Below, piece by piece: positions 1 to 10,700 of a stretch of DNA of 64,000 nucleotides; positions within the stretch are counted from its first letter, which is position 1, and every line of letters begins with the position of its first letter. The notes beneath the pieces were generated by a model. The model saw only the letters and a list, made by a program, of their open reading frames with translations, had not been told where the DNA came from and searched no databases. Origin of the DNA: Hoplostethus atlanticus (lineage: Eukaryota > Chordata > Actinopteri > Trachichthyiformes > Trachichthyidae); assembly GCA_034670405.1 (NCBI GenBank), contig JAXDDX010000004.1:6733001-6797000 (forward strand), given 5' to 3'. The position numbers were made by a program, and so were the translations under genes.

Positions 1-96
1 GAACTGCTTCAGTTGATTCATACATCTAAAGATGAGGCAAGAATGAACCCTTAAACGTATCATAACGATAGCATCTTAGTAAAGCAATTATTATCA

Positions 97-312
97 AGTC
101 TATTCACTTTGTTGAAAGACGTGTTTGTCATTATCCTCATCTAGTTACCACATTTTTGCACATTGCATTTGACTGCTGCTAGCAGTAGTTGTGGTATAGA
201 GGCTGCAAGAAATACACCTACATATTTCTTTTTCAATAAAACACCTTGTGCTTTGCTCTTATTAAATACATAAAACCCTCAGAAGCCCTGTAATATATGG
301 ATACATTATGAA
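97..312. repeat. Duplicated 5' flank of a B-type NK-lysin gene
   Basis: Positions 97-235 closely match 5341-5481, which is the sequence upstream of NK-lysin gene B (that gene reads leftwards). Positions 261-312 match 6069-6119. The same order of blocks therefore occurs twice: B-type upstream flank, then the 3' end of an A-type gene. This is directly visible in the sequence. The inference is that a B-type gene lies just left of the window and that the cluster grew by tandem duplication of a two-gene unit. Positions 1-96 show nothing recognisable. Confidence 0.75.
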
Positions 313-1355
313 TGAATGGTTTATTTCGGTTAATAAAAATTCCCGTTCATTATTTCACACAATAAAAAAGACAATCAACAACCGAAAAAGGAATAGGCTG
401 AAGCCAAGGCTTATATATGCCTATCCTATACAATCCATAAAGATAACCCAGAATATCAGCAATACAAAAAAGAAGAGAAAAAAAAAAGAAAACAAATAAA
501 AAGAAAGCTTACTCTTAAATTATGTTTATTTTACATATTAATCATTTCACATTGTAATCCTTAATTATTTTACCCTTCAAGGCTTTTTTAAAATTCAACA
601 GAGAGCTACACAGTTTCAACTCATCACTAAGTTCATTCCATAATTTAACTCCCAAAACTGAAACACATCTGTATTTTACATCAGTTCTCACTTTGCATGT
701 TTCAAACATGCACAACCCTCTTAAATTATAATTTACTTCTCTTAATTTAAACATTTTTTGAATACAAACAGGAAGGTTTTTATTCCTAATTCTAAACAAT
801 ATTTGCATCATTTTTAAATACACAATATCTAAAAATTTCAAGGTACAGGATCCTCCGAAAACCATCAATTTTGTTTTATTTTCATTTAGTGATACCTTCT
901 TGATATCAAACCATTTTTTTAACATGATCAATTCTGTTTCTACTGTTTTTAATAATTCTTTCATGTCCTGTCCTGAACAAAATAGATTTGTGTCATCCAC
1001 AAATGTAACAAATTTCAGCTTACTCGATACTGTAAAAATATCATTTAAATAAAGTATAAATAACTTAGGTCCCAATACCGAACCTTGTGGAACACCACAG
1101 GTTACTCTTCTAAAATGTGATTCAGTATTTTTAATTTGTACATATTGAAACCTATTATTTAAATAACTTTTTAACCAATTTTGTGTTACGCCTCTTATGC
1201 CATAACGTTCCAATTTTTGCAGAAGTAAGGAATGATCGATTGTATCAAACGCTTTATGTAAATCAATAAATACCCCTACAGTGTGTTGTTTCTTATCTAT
1301 TACTGTTGCTATATTTTCTACAAATTCCATCACCGCTAAAGATGTCTGCCCCAAG
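313..1355 (-). mobile_element. CR1/L2-type LINE, 5'-truncated and internally deleted
   Basis: A non-LTR retrotransposon fragment on the minus strand. Its ends are fixed by an 8-bp target duplication ATTATGAA (305-312 and 1356-1363) and by comparison with the uninterrupted paralogous sequence at 6100-6130. The 3' end (at 313) reads as a fish-type tail ending in AATAAACCATTCA, as is usual for L2/CR1-like fish LINEs. It lies about 35 bp beyond the 3'-most poly(A) signal of NK-lysin gene A. Family assignment (CR1/L2 rather than another Jockey-group clade) rests on remembered RT sequence. Confidence 0.85.
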
Positions 1356-1378
1356 ATTATGAACAACATCAGATCCAA
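542..1378 (-). pseudogene. LINE reverse transcriptase fragment
   Basis: The frame stays open for 278 codons. The first few codons are host flank rather than LINE. Reverse-transcriptase landmarks appear in order: the AFDTIDHSLLLQKLERYG block, the GVPQGSVLGPKLFILYLNDI block, and the catalytic box as FVDD in place of the usual Y/F-A-DD. Then KLMVFGG is followed directly by SCTLKFLDIVYLKMMQILF. In intact family members about 100 residues separate these two blocks, so the thumb region has been removed by an in-frame deletion near 850-860. The N-terminal endonuclease is missing through 5' truncation. The altered catalytic box and the deletion make this copy inactive. Confidence 0.85.
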
Positions 1379-1384
1379 TTAAAT

Positions 1385-1560
1385 GCAAATGAAGTAATTT
1401 TATTGATGTTTATTCTGCACTGATACAGAAAGCATTCAAAGCATTTCAAAAGCAATTGCAGTTTAATAATTGTCCATGTATAGGAAGTCAGGGGTAGCCA
1501 TTGCTTTCACTGGTAGCTTCATCAGTAGGAAAGGTCTAAAAACTCCTTTGGCCTAAAAGG
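1385..1560 (-). other. 3' UTR exon of NK-lysin gene A
   Basis: Nearly identical to 6140-6315 beside gene C. It carries two AATAAA signals on the minus strand. In gene C the acceptor reads TTGCAG just before CTTTTAG. In gene A the corresponding bases read CTGCACC, so the same acceptor is lost and splicing to this exon would need a nearby AG. Whether it is a separate exon or read through from exon 4 cannot be told without cDNA. Confidence 0.5.
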
Positions 1561-1691
1561 TGCAGAAACAAAGAGAATTAGGAAAAAGGAAGTTTACTAT
1601 TAAGATTTTTGTTCAGTTTCCCGGAAATACACCAATAATAAAATGATCAATATTAGTCAAAACTGTTGAGCTTTCAGAAGTGACCAGTGAC

Positions 1692-2795
1692 TCACTTGCA
1701 GGCCCGTACGTTGACACAGATGGTCCTCACATCATCAGTGGTAGAAAGTTCCTCAATCAATTGCCCAAGGTATTTTTTCACAAAACTGCGGCATGGAGAT
1801 TTTAAGAAGCCAATCTGGTTGCAGACGCTTGATAACAATGTTTTCAGTACCTGTAATAGAAATAGAAATAGAAGTGCTCATTTGTAATCAACCATAGCAA
1901 CTATAGTGGTGCCTGACCAGTGGATACCTAAACCTAGTATGCATTGAGCAGTGCAACAAACAGATTCCTTAAGTTTTGCTCCTTCCTGTTTAAAATATCA
2001 CAAGCAACAGAAGCACCCTGGAGATTGCAGTTTCATGATTCATTCATATTTACCTCAGCAGAGGCATTGTTGGGGCAGGATTTCTTCACCTTGTTCAGAG
2101 CCCACTTGCATGCCCAGCATGTACCTGGAAGCTGCTCATGCAACTGAAAGTGACACAGAGACATTATTGTTGAGTTCAGTTTTCAATCAGACACTACAGT
2201 ACAGTTAAGATTGCAAAAATAATAAAAAATTATATATGATGGTATTTAAGTTATACCCAGGTGAAGAGAGCTTCTAAAAACATTGGTTTTAATTAATAAT
2301 ATAAATGAATTTCTTTCTGCACAGGAGCTGCACTTTTCCTTTTTGTTGTTTTCCTTCTAGCATTTTAGCAGCACTTTACCTCGCCTTCACCCACTGTGGT
2401 TTCCTCTTCCACCTGGTCATGATCATCAAGGTCCATCTCAAGGCATTTCCCATAGACTGTCCAGACTGTGAAGGAAAAAGGAGAGCACCTTACAATAGGC
2501 AGAAGGAGGCCCACAGTCTGTTAGTCTTAATCTACCATGTGAAAGTAAGAATTTAGCAAAATAATAGAAGTCTGACTCAACCAGTGTCTACCTAACTTAT
2601 CTCAACAGACCAAGCCAATGTGTGTGACACACACTACACCTTCACTTAATTCAATGAATTCATGAAATGGGTTTTACAATCAAAAATCTAAGTCATTCAA
2701 AAGTTTCAAATATAATACATCACAACAGTACAACACAATAACGCACCTGAACATGTCACCAGGATGCAGGCAAGGAGGACTAAAGGCGTTTTCAT
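1692..2795 (-). CDS. nkl: NK-lysin-like antimicrobial peptide, gene A
   Basis: Secreted saposin-fold peptide of the NK-lysin/granulysin family, which disrupts microbial membranes and is made by cytotoxic lymphocytes. Assembled coding exons (minus): 2747-2795, 2380-2465, 2054-2143, 1692-1850. All joints are GT-AG and the phases agree (1, 0, 0). The product is 127 residues: a hydrophobic signal peptide (MKTPLVLLACILVTCS), an acidic linker (LDDHDQVEEET), then a saposin B domain. The domain holds the six framework cysteines plus two extra (GKC in exon 2 and SCP in exon 3). The usual strongly basic third helix is reduced to CRSFVKKYLGQLIEEL. A TATA-like TATTAAAG lies at about 2852-2858 and poly(A) signals lie at 1399-1404 and 1409-1414. 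The stop at 1692-1694 overlaps a GTGAGT donor, so a short fifth coding exon, as in other fish nkl genes, is possible. In gene A the matching acceptor near 1550 looks damaged. Confidence 0.85.
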
Positions 2796-3286
2796 AGTGC
2801 ACAGTCAGCTGTCACCTGAGAGCATCTGAGTGTCTCTGGTGTCAAGTCACCTTTAATAAGCAGTAGAGGTAAGGGGCTGTGCTGCACTGTCAAATTCTTA
2901 GTAACCTCAGACCACAACAATTAGCTGACTACAAAGTGTCACAGCTTGTTCTGCAGAGCCCACCTTTGCAGGAAATGTCTTTTCACACTGCCCACTCTAC
3001 TATATGTTCATGTTATCTTGTCTATTTAAAGGATATACATATAGCACATATATGCTAAGAAGTAAGTAAGAAATACTTGGTAAAACATATTTGTGGCAGA
3101 CTGGAAGGAGAATGTGGGTGAGGCGTAGGCTGGATTCAAAAGAACTGATGAAGAAAATGGCAACATAGTTTGAAATGAAGGGAACATGAACTGAAAGAGG
3201 TGGTCAATTAATTCAGGTTGATGTACAGTGTACAGCGCAGTTGGGTAAAGAATGTTGAATTTGCCATTGAATTCTTCATAGAAACT

Positions 3287-3290
<4 letters not shown>

Positions 3291-3324
<34 letters not shown>

Positions 3325-3585
3325 ATGTCTATGTTTTTAAAATGTATGTAAAATGTATTTGAACCTTTATTTATCCAGGGAAAGACAACTGAGCATGCTT
3401 GCTCTTTTCCAGCAGTACCTTTCACATTCACACAGTTCCACACATTCACACCTGGGAACGTCCCAGTACAACCACAGCTTCCACTGTTGGCCACTGAGTA
3501 GCTGGGAGTTGAGTGCCTTACTCAAGGGCATCTCGATGTGTGTGTGTGTATGTGTGTGTGTGTGTGTGTGTATGTGTGTGTGCAC
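3291..3585. repeat. (TG)n microsatellites
   Basis: Two TG-repeat tracts, 3291-3323 and 3537-3582, between NK-lysin genes A and B. The rest of 2860-3840 shows no coding or RNA feature. Confidence 0.9.
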
Positions 3586-3904
3586 TACAATGCTTCACAT
3601 TCTTAAATGGTCATGAGTCTTAATTTGCTATACTGATTTTGTCATTGATCTCAAAGGAAGGAAATTACCACAGTCAACATGGAGCATGGTGGCATTAGGG
3701 TGATGGCTCTGGACTCTCTTGATCTAAACATTGAGTCACTGAGCCAATCTTAAATCCATATATTTTTCCCTGCAGATTTTATTTTTGGTCCTTTTTTAGT
3801 CTCATGAGAAGAATTACACCACTACATTGATATGAAGATTAATCGCAGTAAAGCTTTATTGCAAAGGCAAGTACAGTAAGCACATGGGAATCTGGGAAAT
3901 GTAA

Positions 3905-3985
3905 CAGTTACATTACATTACAGTCATTTAGCAGATGCTTTTATCCAAATCGACTATAATAAGTGCATTCAATGCAGGCTGCAAC
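3905..3985. repeat. Teleost dispersed repeat fragment
   Basis: Contains the motif CATTTAGCAGATGCTTTTAT, found in very many fish loci, preceded by short ATTAC repeats. It falls in the predicted 3' UTR of NK-lysin gene B (poly(A) signal AATAAA on the minus strand at 3855-3860). I cannot assign it to a named family from memory with certainty. Confidence 0.55.
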
Positions 3986-4071
3986 AGCTATGGTAGGCTT
4001 TAATCAATTCAGTGCAGACCAAAACGTTAATACTACGGTATTTCTAGTATCTTTTGGCAGGCAGGTGCACA

Positions 4072-5139
4072 TTACTTGCAGAGCCTCAACTTAACACATG
4101 CAGGCCTTGGACCCATACTATCAGCTAAGGCATCAATCAGTCGAGCTCTGAATTTTCTGATGATTCTCTTGCAGCCACCCCTGATGAGTCTACTGCGCAG
4201 TCCATTGCAAACAGTGTCCAACTGCTGTGAGATTTTATCCTGCAAGTAAAAAGCACATGAAAAAATGTTCCTTTACAAGAAGCATTTTGTTTCTCGGCTG
4301 ATAGAAATAATTAAAACTAGCACCTTTGCTGAAACAGCCCCTGATATATATAAGGAGAAACATCTGTAAAAGAGACTGTTGGTAATAGCTCAAATATTCA
4401 TCAGAATATCCTATTGCAGTGAAGGCAGATCAAGGTATCAAAAGTGTCAATCCTTATTTGAGATGATTAAATGGGATTAAATGAATAACTGAACAATACA
4501 GTGATTTGTGGAACAGTATGGTGTCATTTTGTAATAATTACCCTTTCAGTTTCACCAGCCAACTTCTTCTGAATCTTGGAGATGATTAATCTGCAGGCTC
4601 TACAGGAACCTGGGAAAGCTTCAAACTGGAATAGGTGTATAAAAGTGAGTTTGCTATAGAGATCTGTATATTGCACATTCTCTTTCTACAAAATGATGTT
4701 TTTCTGATATTTTTTCATTAAGGTATCAGCTCATATTTTGTAAGTCAGTCAAATAGCTTTGCTAACCCATTATGGCTAACGATGAGAGAGAAAGGGCTGA
4801 ATGTTCAGCTTGCAATACATGGGAAGGTAGCTGACCACTGTGCATTCTGTGTCATGGGTTCTCACCTCCTCTGTAGCAAGGTGGTCTGCTTCCTCAGTCT
4901 CATTGTTTTCACATGCAGATGGAACATACTCCTCCTCTTCTGGTTGGTCCTTCAGAGAGTTCCATGACTCAACAACCACTGGAAATAAAATAAAACGTGA
5001 ACACAAATATATGACTGGATCTATTCATTTCATAAAATTATTTCACAAATTTTATCATTAACATAGGCTAAAACATTAATCTCTTACTTGCACAGAGCAA
5101 CAGGAGAGCGATGTTGATGGCAGGGCTCATGGTTCTCAT
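4072..5139 (-). CDS. nkl: NK-lysin antimicrobial peptide, gene B
   Basis: Secreted NK-lysin with the most canonical sequence in the cluster. Coding exons (minus): 5088-5139, 4866-4978, 4542-4625, 4072-4239. Phases 1, 0, 0 agree and every joint is GT-AG. The product is 138 residues: signal peptide MRTMSPAINIALLLLCA, a Glu-rich propiece (QPEEEEY), then a saposin B domain with exactly six cysteines (GSCRAC in exon 3; VC, GGC, AC and LC in exon 4). The central helix, near RGGCKRIIRKFRARLIDAL, is strongly basic like the membrane-active core of mammalian NK-lysin. Start choice: the ATG at 5139 has A at -3; another ATG at 5130 is in frame, and one at 5149 is out of frame. Two TATAAAA boxes sit at 5179-5185 and 5187-5193. 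Confidence 0.9.
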
Positions 5140-5178
5140 TTTGCCTCATGAAAGTTGTTCTCCACCTAGTGTGTGGGT

Positions 5179-5193
5179 TTTTATACTTTTATA
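5179..5193 (-). promoter_or_regulatory. Twin TATA boxes of NK-lysin gene B
   Basis: Two TATAAAA motifs on the minus strand, 8 bp apart and 40-55 bp upstream of the start codon at 5139. Gene C keeps one equivalent box at 7743-7749, 35-41 bp upstream of its ATG. The short distance implies a very short 5' UTR. Confidence 0.6.
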
Positions 5194-5340
5194 CTTCAGC
5201 TTCATCCCTAAATCGTCTTTCACACATATTGGTTCCTACTAACATATGTATCAGCACTTGCATTAACTTGTCACAGACACTTAGAACAGACACACAAAAA
5301 AAGAAGACTGCACTGTTAAAACATTTACATTTGACAAAAC

Positions 5341-5481
5341 AAGTCTATTCACTGTTGAAAGACATGTTTGATCCTCATCTAGTTACCACATTTTTGCATA
5401 GGGCTGCTGCTAGCAGTGGTTGTGGTATAGAGGCTGCAAGAAATACACCTAGCTGTGTTTCACTATCTATTTCTTTTTCAA
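5341..5481. repeat. Upstream flank of gene B, duplicated at 97-235
   Basis: High-identity partner of 97-235 (shared features include GTGGTATAGAGGCTGCAAGA). It marks the boundary of the tandemly duplicated NK-lysin unit. Confidence 0.75.
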
Positions 5482-5870
5482 TTGTGGTGGTTGAAACTGA
5501 GAAACTATAAAATCATTTAGAGTAAAAATATTTTTTGCATGGTGGGTAATGATCTTTCTGGGCCTCCCCGGTGGAATACAGGAATAAAGGAAACACTGGT
5601 ACTTAGTAAGTGCTGAAGTATCTTTGTGACAATATGATACCTTGATTCATATTGTTTGAGGGCAATGGCTTATTTTGGGAATTACCATAGGTAGAAAGAT
5701 AAACTATATTTACTAAAGTTAAACAGAACACACTTCCTTATGTTTTGTAGTCAAGTTATAATTGGCAATGGAGTCATGTAGGCCAACGGGAGCTCTGCCC
5801 CATTACTTTCACCCATAAATGGAAACTTTTGATTCCATACCTCCAATATGCTAGGAAGCAGTTGCAGAGA

Positions 5871-5920
5871 TATGATATGATATGATATGATATGATATGA
5901 TATGATATGATATGATATGA
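5871..5920. repeat. (TATGA)10 pentanucleotide microsatellite
   Basis: Ten uninterrupted copies of TATGA between the gene B upstream flank and the 3' end of gene C. No counterpart exists in the other copy of the duplicated flank. Confidence 0.95.
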
Positions 5921-6568
5921 TTTATCATTTTTTTCTTCATTACTCTCTAATGGTGCAAATGGTCCAAATATCAACATCCTCTTTCCAGCGCAGACAGAAA
6001 GGAAAAGCAGCTCCTGGATGAGCATTGCGCTTTGAGATGGTCCAGGAGATTGCCATCCTAAAACACTTATTAAATACATAAAACCCCAGAAGCCCTGTAA
6101 TATATGGATACATTATGAACAACATCAGATCCAATTAAATGCAAATGAAGTAATTTTATTGATGTTTATTCTGCACTGATACAGAAAGCATTCAAAGCAT
6201 TTCAAAGCAATTGCAGTTTAATAATTGTCCATGTATAGGAAGTCAGGGGTAGCCATTGCTTTCACTGGTAGCTTCATCAGTAGGCCAGGTCTAAAAACTC
6301 CTTTGGCCTAAAAGCTGCAACCAGAAACAAAGAGAATTAGGAAAAATTAGCACTAAAAGAAAGTTTACTATTAAGATTTTTGTTCAGTTCAGAATCAGTT
6401 CAAGAAATTGTAATTATGCTTGTTACAGCTGGAGTAGGGAAATGAATATTGTAAAATGTGTGCAGGAGTTATTCTATGTTTCCAAGCTGAAAAATATACC
6501 AATAATAAAATGATCAATATTAGTCAAACTGTTGAGCTTTCAGATCCATTGAACAAGTGACCAGTGAC

Positions 6569-7708
6569 TCACAAGCAGGCCCGGAGGTGGATACAGATGG
6601 TCCTAACACCATCAGTGGTAGAAAGTTCCTCAATCAATCGTCCAAGGGTTTTTCCCACAAAATTGTGGCATAGATATTTTAAGAAGCCCATTTGGTCGCA
6701 GGCGTTTACTATCTCTGCTCTCAGTTGCTGTAATAGAAATAGAAATAGAAGTGCTCATTTGTAATCAACCATAGCAACTATAGTGGTGCCTGACCAGTGG
6801 ATACCTAAACCTAGTAAGCATTGAGCAGGGCAACAAACAGATTCCTTTGCTCCTTCCTGTTTAAAATACCACAAGCAACAGAAGCACCCTGGAGATTGCA
6901 GTTTCATGATATTTACCGCACGACTGGCATTGGCGGGGCAGGATTTCCTCACTTTGTTCAGAAGCCACTTGCATGCCCAGCATATACCTGGAAACTGCGC
7001 ATGCAACTAAAAGTGACAAAGAGACATTATTGTTGAGTTCAGCCATTTTTGTGTCGAGTAAGATGACTCTTTAATATGATTAGAAAGATTATGAGATCAA
7101 AACACAGCTACAGATTGTTTGGAGGCGGTTCACAGAAGCAGGTGAAAGTTTTCAATCGGACACTACAGTACAATTAAGATTACAAAAATAATAAAAAAAA
7201 TGATATATGATGGTATTTAAGCTATACCCAGGCGACGAGAGCTTTTAAAAACATTGGTTTTAATTAATAACATAAATGAATTTCTTTCTGCACAGGAGCT
7301 GCACTTTTCCTTTTTGTTGTTTTCCTTCTAGCATTTTAGCAGCACTTTACCTTGCCTTCACCCACTGTGGTTTCTTCTTCCACCTGGTCATGATCATCAA
7401 GGTCCATCTCAAGGCATTTCCCATAAACTGTGCAGACTGTGAAGGAAAAAGAGGAGCACCTTACAATAGGCAGAAGGAGGCCCGCAGTCTGTTAAAAGTC
7501 TTAATCTAACATGTGAAAGTAAGAAGAGGTCCATGACTCAACAACCACTGGAAATGAAATAGAACGTAAACACAAATATATGACTGGATCTATTTATTTC
7601 ATAAAATTATTTCACAAATGTTATCATTGACATAGGCTAAAACATTAATCTCTTACTTGCACAGAGCAACAGAAGAGTGATTTTGATGGCAGGGCTCATG
7701 GTTCTCAT
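6569..7708 (-). CDS. nkl: Hybrid NK-lysin-like gene C
   Basis: Coding exons (minus): 7657-7708, 7351-7436, 6917-7006, 6569-6727. Exon 1 (signal peptide MRTMSPAIKITLLLLCA) and the promoter are almost identical to gene B. Exons 2-4 are close to gene A. Phases 1, 0, 0 still agree, so an intact peptide of about 128 residues results if the B exon-2 relic at 7523-7547 is skipped. The saposin cysteine framework is kept, but the cationic core is further eroded (CHNFVGKTLGRLIEEL). The stop at 6569-6571 overlaps a GTGAGT donor, and a good acceptor (TTGCAG) at 6315-6320 leads to an exon whose second codon after the joint is TAG at 6308-6310. A five-exon product ending Cys-Phe-Phe is therefore equally possible. 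Poly(A) signals: 6155-6160 and 6165-6170. Confidence 0.82.
7523..7547 (-). pseudogene. Relic of B-type exon 2 at the hybrid joint
   Basis: The first 25 or so bases of gene B exon 2, with its CCAG acceptor, persist next to A-type sequence. Left of about 7522 the sequence follows gene A (2516-2545); right of about 7530 it follows gene B (4960-5000). No usable donor follows. If the relic were retained, translation would reach TAA about 15 codons in. Confidence 0.75.
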
Positions 7709-7749
7709 TTTGCCTCATGAAAGTTGTTCTGATGATATGTGTTTTTATA

Positions 7750-10700
7750 CTTTCAGCTTCTTCCCTAAATCTTCTTTCACACATATTGGTTCCTACATAT
7801 GCATCAGAATTTGCATTAACTTGTCACAGACACACGAGAAAAAAAAGATAAGACATTTACATTTGACAAAATATACATTGTAGCCTAAAGTATTTAACAA
7901 CCATGTAAAAACACAGCCAGCAGCAGCATAAAGGGTTATCTGATTCTATTGTTTTTCCCCAAAGAACCAGTTAATTTATACAGAAAACTAAGTTAGAAAA
8001 AAATGAAGAAGTCACGTATGTTATTCATATGGCCTAGGATAGCGCACTCTATATTTGTTCACTCTACCTACAAGCGATAGAGACCCAACAACCAAACAAC
8101 TGTGCATCACCAGTATTATAAAACTTAGTCACTCATAAATAGAGGCAATGAAGAATAAAAAGGACACTCCGCAACAATATGAATGCTCCTTTTTTACTGT
8201 TGCTATATTTACACGTATGCCAGTCAGTCATTCCACTGTTATCCTATCTTCATGGCCTGAAAAAATAATATTTAATTTGAATTACTATTTTTCTACAGAA
8301 GAATGTCACCCACTGTGCTCCTTTCCAGGCATTTTAGGTCTCTCTTGTAAATTGGTCAGTCACGTGTTCAGACAATGTTTCTGTTTCAAAGCAAAGGAGT
8401 TTTTTGTTTATTTTGCATCATCTATCAGATTTTATTTTGCTTCAGTTTTTGCTTTGTTTTTCAGTGGCTCCATGTTCTCCCGCGGAATTAACTGCCAAGA
8501 AGAAGGCACATGACAAACACTTGTGACAGCTCATCTGTCAAATGTCTCCTTCCTAGAATATACTCTTTACACCTCTTACAAGCACATCCGCCTGACACTA
8601 ACTCACAGCTCATGCATATTAGCACACTCAGTCCTCTTCCCCCTGTTACTGTTTTCATGTGCCTTTGTTCTGATCATATTCTGTAAACATAATAATTGTC
8701 ATAATTTGATTGATAATTGATAACTGATTCTGTGATAAATCTGATTGTCTATCAGCTTGTCTTAGATAGGCATGTGAAGTCTTTTGAGGCTTGTTTGTGA
8801 TAAAAGGCTATATAAATGAACTTGATGTGCACAAACACACATGTTCTTAAGCTGCAAGAAACTTTGTTAAAAAAGTTTGTTAATAGAGTTTGGTGAGCCA
8901 AAAAGAACAGGGTCAGATTTTTTGTGGCTTATTTGGAGGAAATTGTGTGGCATCCAGCAATTAATTTCTGATAGGCAGGCCTTGAGTCAAGTTAAGGTAC
9001 TGGAGTTTTAATGGGTATATACAGCTGTCTGTCATCTGCATAGCAGTGGTATAAGCTGTTATGTTTGTGAATAATGTTGCCTAAACTGAATTAAATTACT
9101 AACTCTGCCCCTTCATTTTAAACTGTGTTACCATTTTCCTCATTAGTTCTGAGGCTATTTTAATTTAAAAAGCTCTTACACACTACACCATTACAGAACC
9201 CTCATGTCAGCAACCCTGTAAATGCTGATGTACCAAATGTTGTAGGATACTCTAATAAACCAACGGGTGGTGCTAGAGTCTTGAGACCTGCTTGAGCCCT
9301 GCAGTGATTGCCTGGTGTGTGTCATTAAATAGACGCAGAACAGAGAAATGGGGAGATACTGAAAGAGGAAAGTGTCTGTGATTTTCTCAACTCCTATGGT
9401 TAGGAGCCACTCCAGCAACCACTTAACCATCTGAACAGCTGGCTAATGGACCTGATGAAACCTTTAGGGCTGCAGTGAAACAATCTCTCTCATGGCGGAC
9501 TATAGTGTGTCCAGATTGTCTGGTCAGATGGCCAGGTAGATCAAATGGGGTAAATTAGTGAGGCTTACTGAACTGTGAGATGGATGAGGATGAAAAAGTG
9601 GCCTGGATGAATTGAGGGTGCCCTGGAAACATGGAACGTTTACAGTATTTCTATTTCAAAATTGCTTGGGCCCAGTTTTCACAACAGAGTTTCAGTGTGC
9701 CAAACTGACTTGCCAAAATCCTACTTTATGTGCACAACTCACAAGCACAAGCTCACTTCTCAGAATACACCCTCCACCTATAAGTACAATGTTCCAAAGC
9801 TTATTACTACACATGCAGTTCACTAAATGTATTTTCAATCATGTCTCATAACAACATTGCCCAGGTTAGCAGCACTGCAACACAATTGAAAACCTGCATA
9901 ACTGCTTCTAAAACAGCAACAGCATTTTTGGTTACTATTACTATCTTAATTTTTTGGTTTGTTTGGGTTACTGTTACTGTAAAATAGCATAATGTATTGA
10001 GTTTCTATTTAATGTGTGTGTACTGTATTGTACTGTAATTCTTCAGTAATTACAGTAAATTTCAGTATAGTAATCACAGAAAATGGGCACATGCAGTCTT
10101 CCTTTGGTGTCTTTCTTTCCTTGAGGGTCACCCTTGTATTCATCATGAGGTTTGCTCTTTGCTCCTTGGGTAATCGAAGTATTAGGAAATTATAATTGCA
10201 TACTCTTTTGATGGAGTCTGAGAAAATGAGTCACAACCCAATTGTTTTCATTGGAACCACGAGCTTGATAGGTAATGGATCATTTTTCAGGGCCCAGTTG
10301 AGCGAATGATGAACTTATTATCAATAGGTAATTAACGGACATGAGAGGGAAGCAGAACCATGAACTGTTTGAATGAAACTTTATGAATCATTTTGACAGA
10401 TAGAAGAATTACTTGCATTTGAAGCTAAAACTACCTAGAGAGTGTGGCTTAATGTTTGCTATTTTGGTAGATGTATGTTATGACAGAGTCAGTGAGTTGT
10501 GAAATATTCTTTTAGAATTTATTGTAAAATGCCCATTAGTTGACACCATAACAACAAGCTGGTTTCCCGGGCTTAATGCTAATGAAAAGAACAAGATGAT
10601 AACATGGTGATGAACATTCATAGTCCATAAAAGAAAGGAGGAAATTTCAATGCCACTTAATTAAGCGTTTCTTTTCTTGGGGTTCCCTTACAAAAATATG

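Noticed and set aside
5137-5149. ATG at 5149 as start of NK-lysin gene B
   Set aside because: Out of frame with the signal peptide; the ATG at 5139 gives the peptide shared with gene C.
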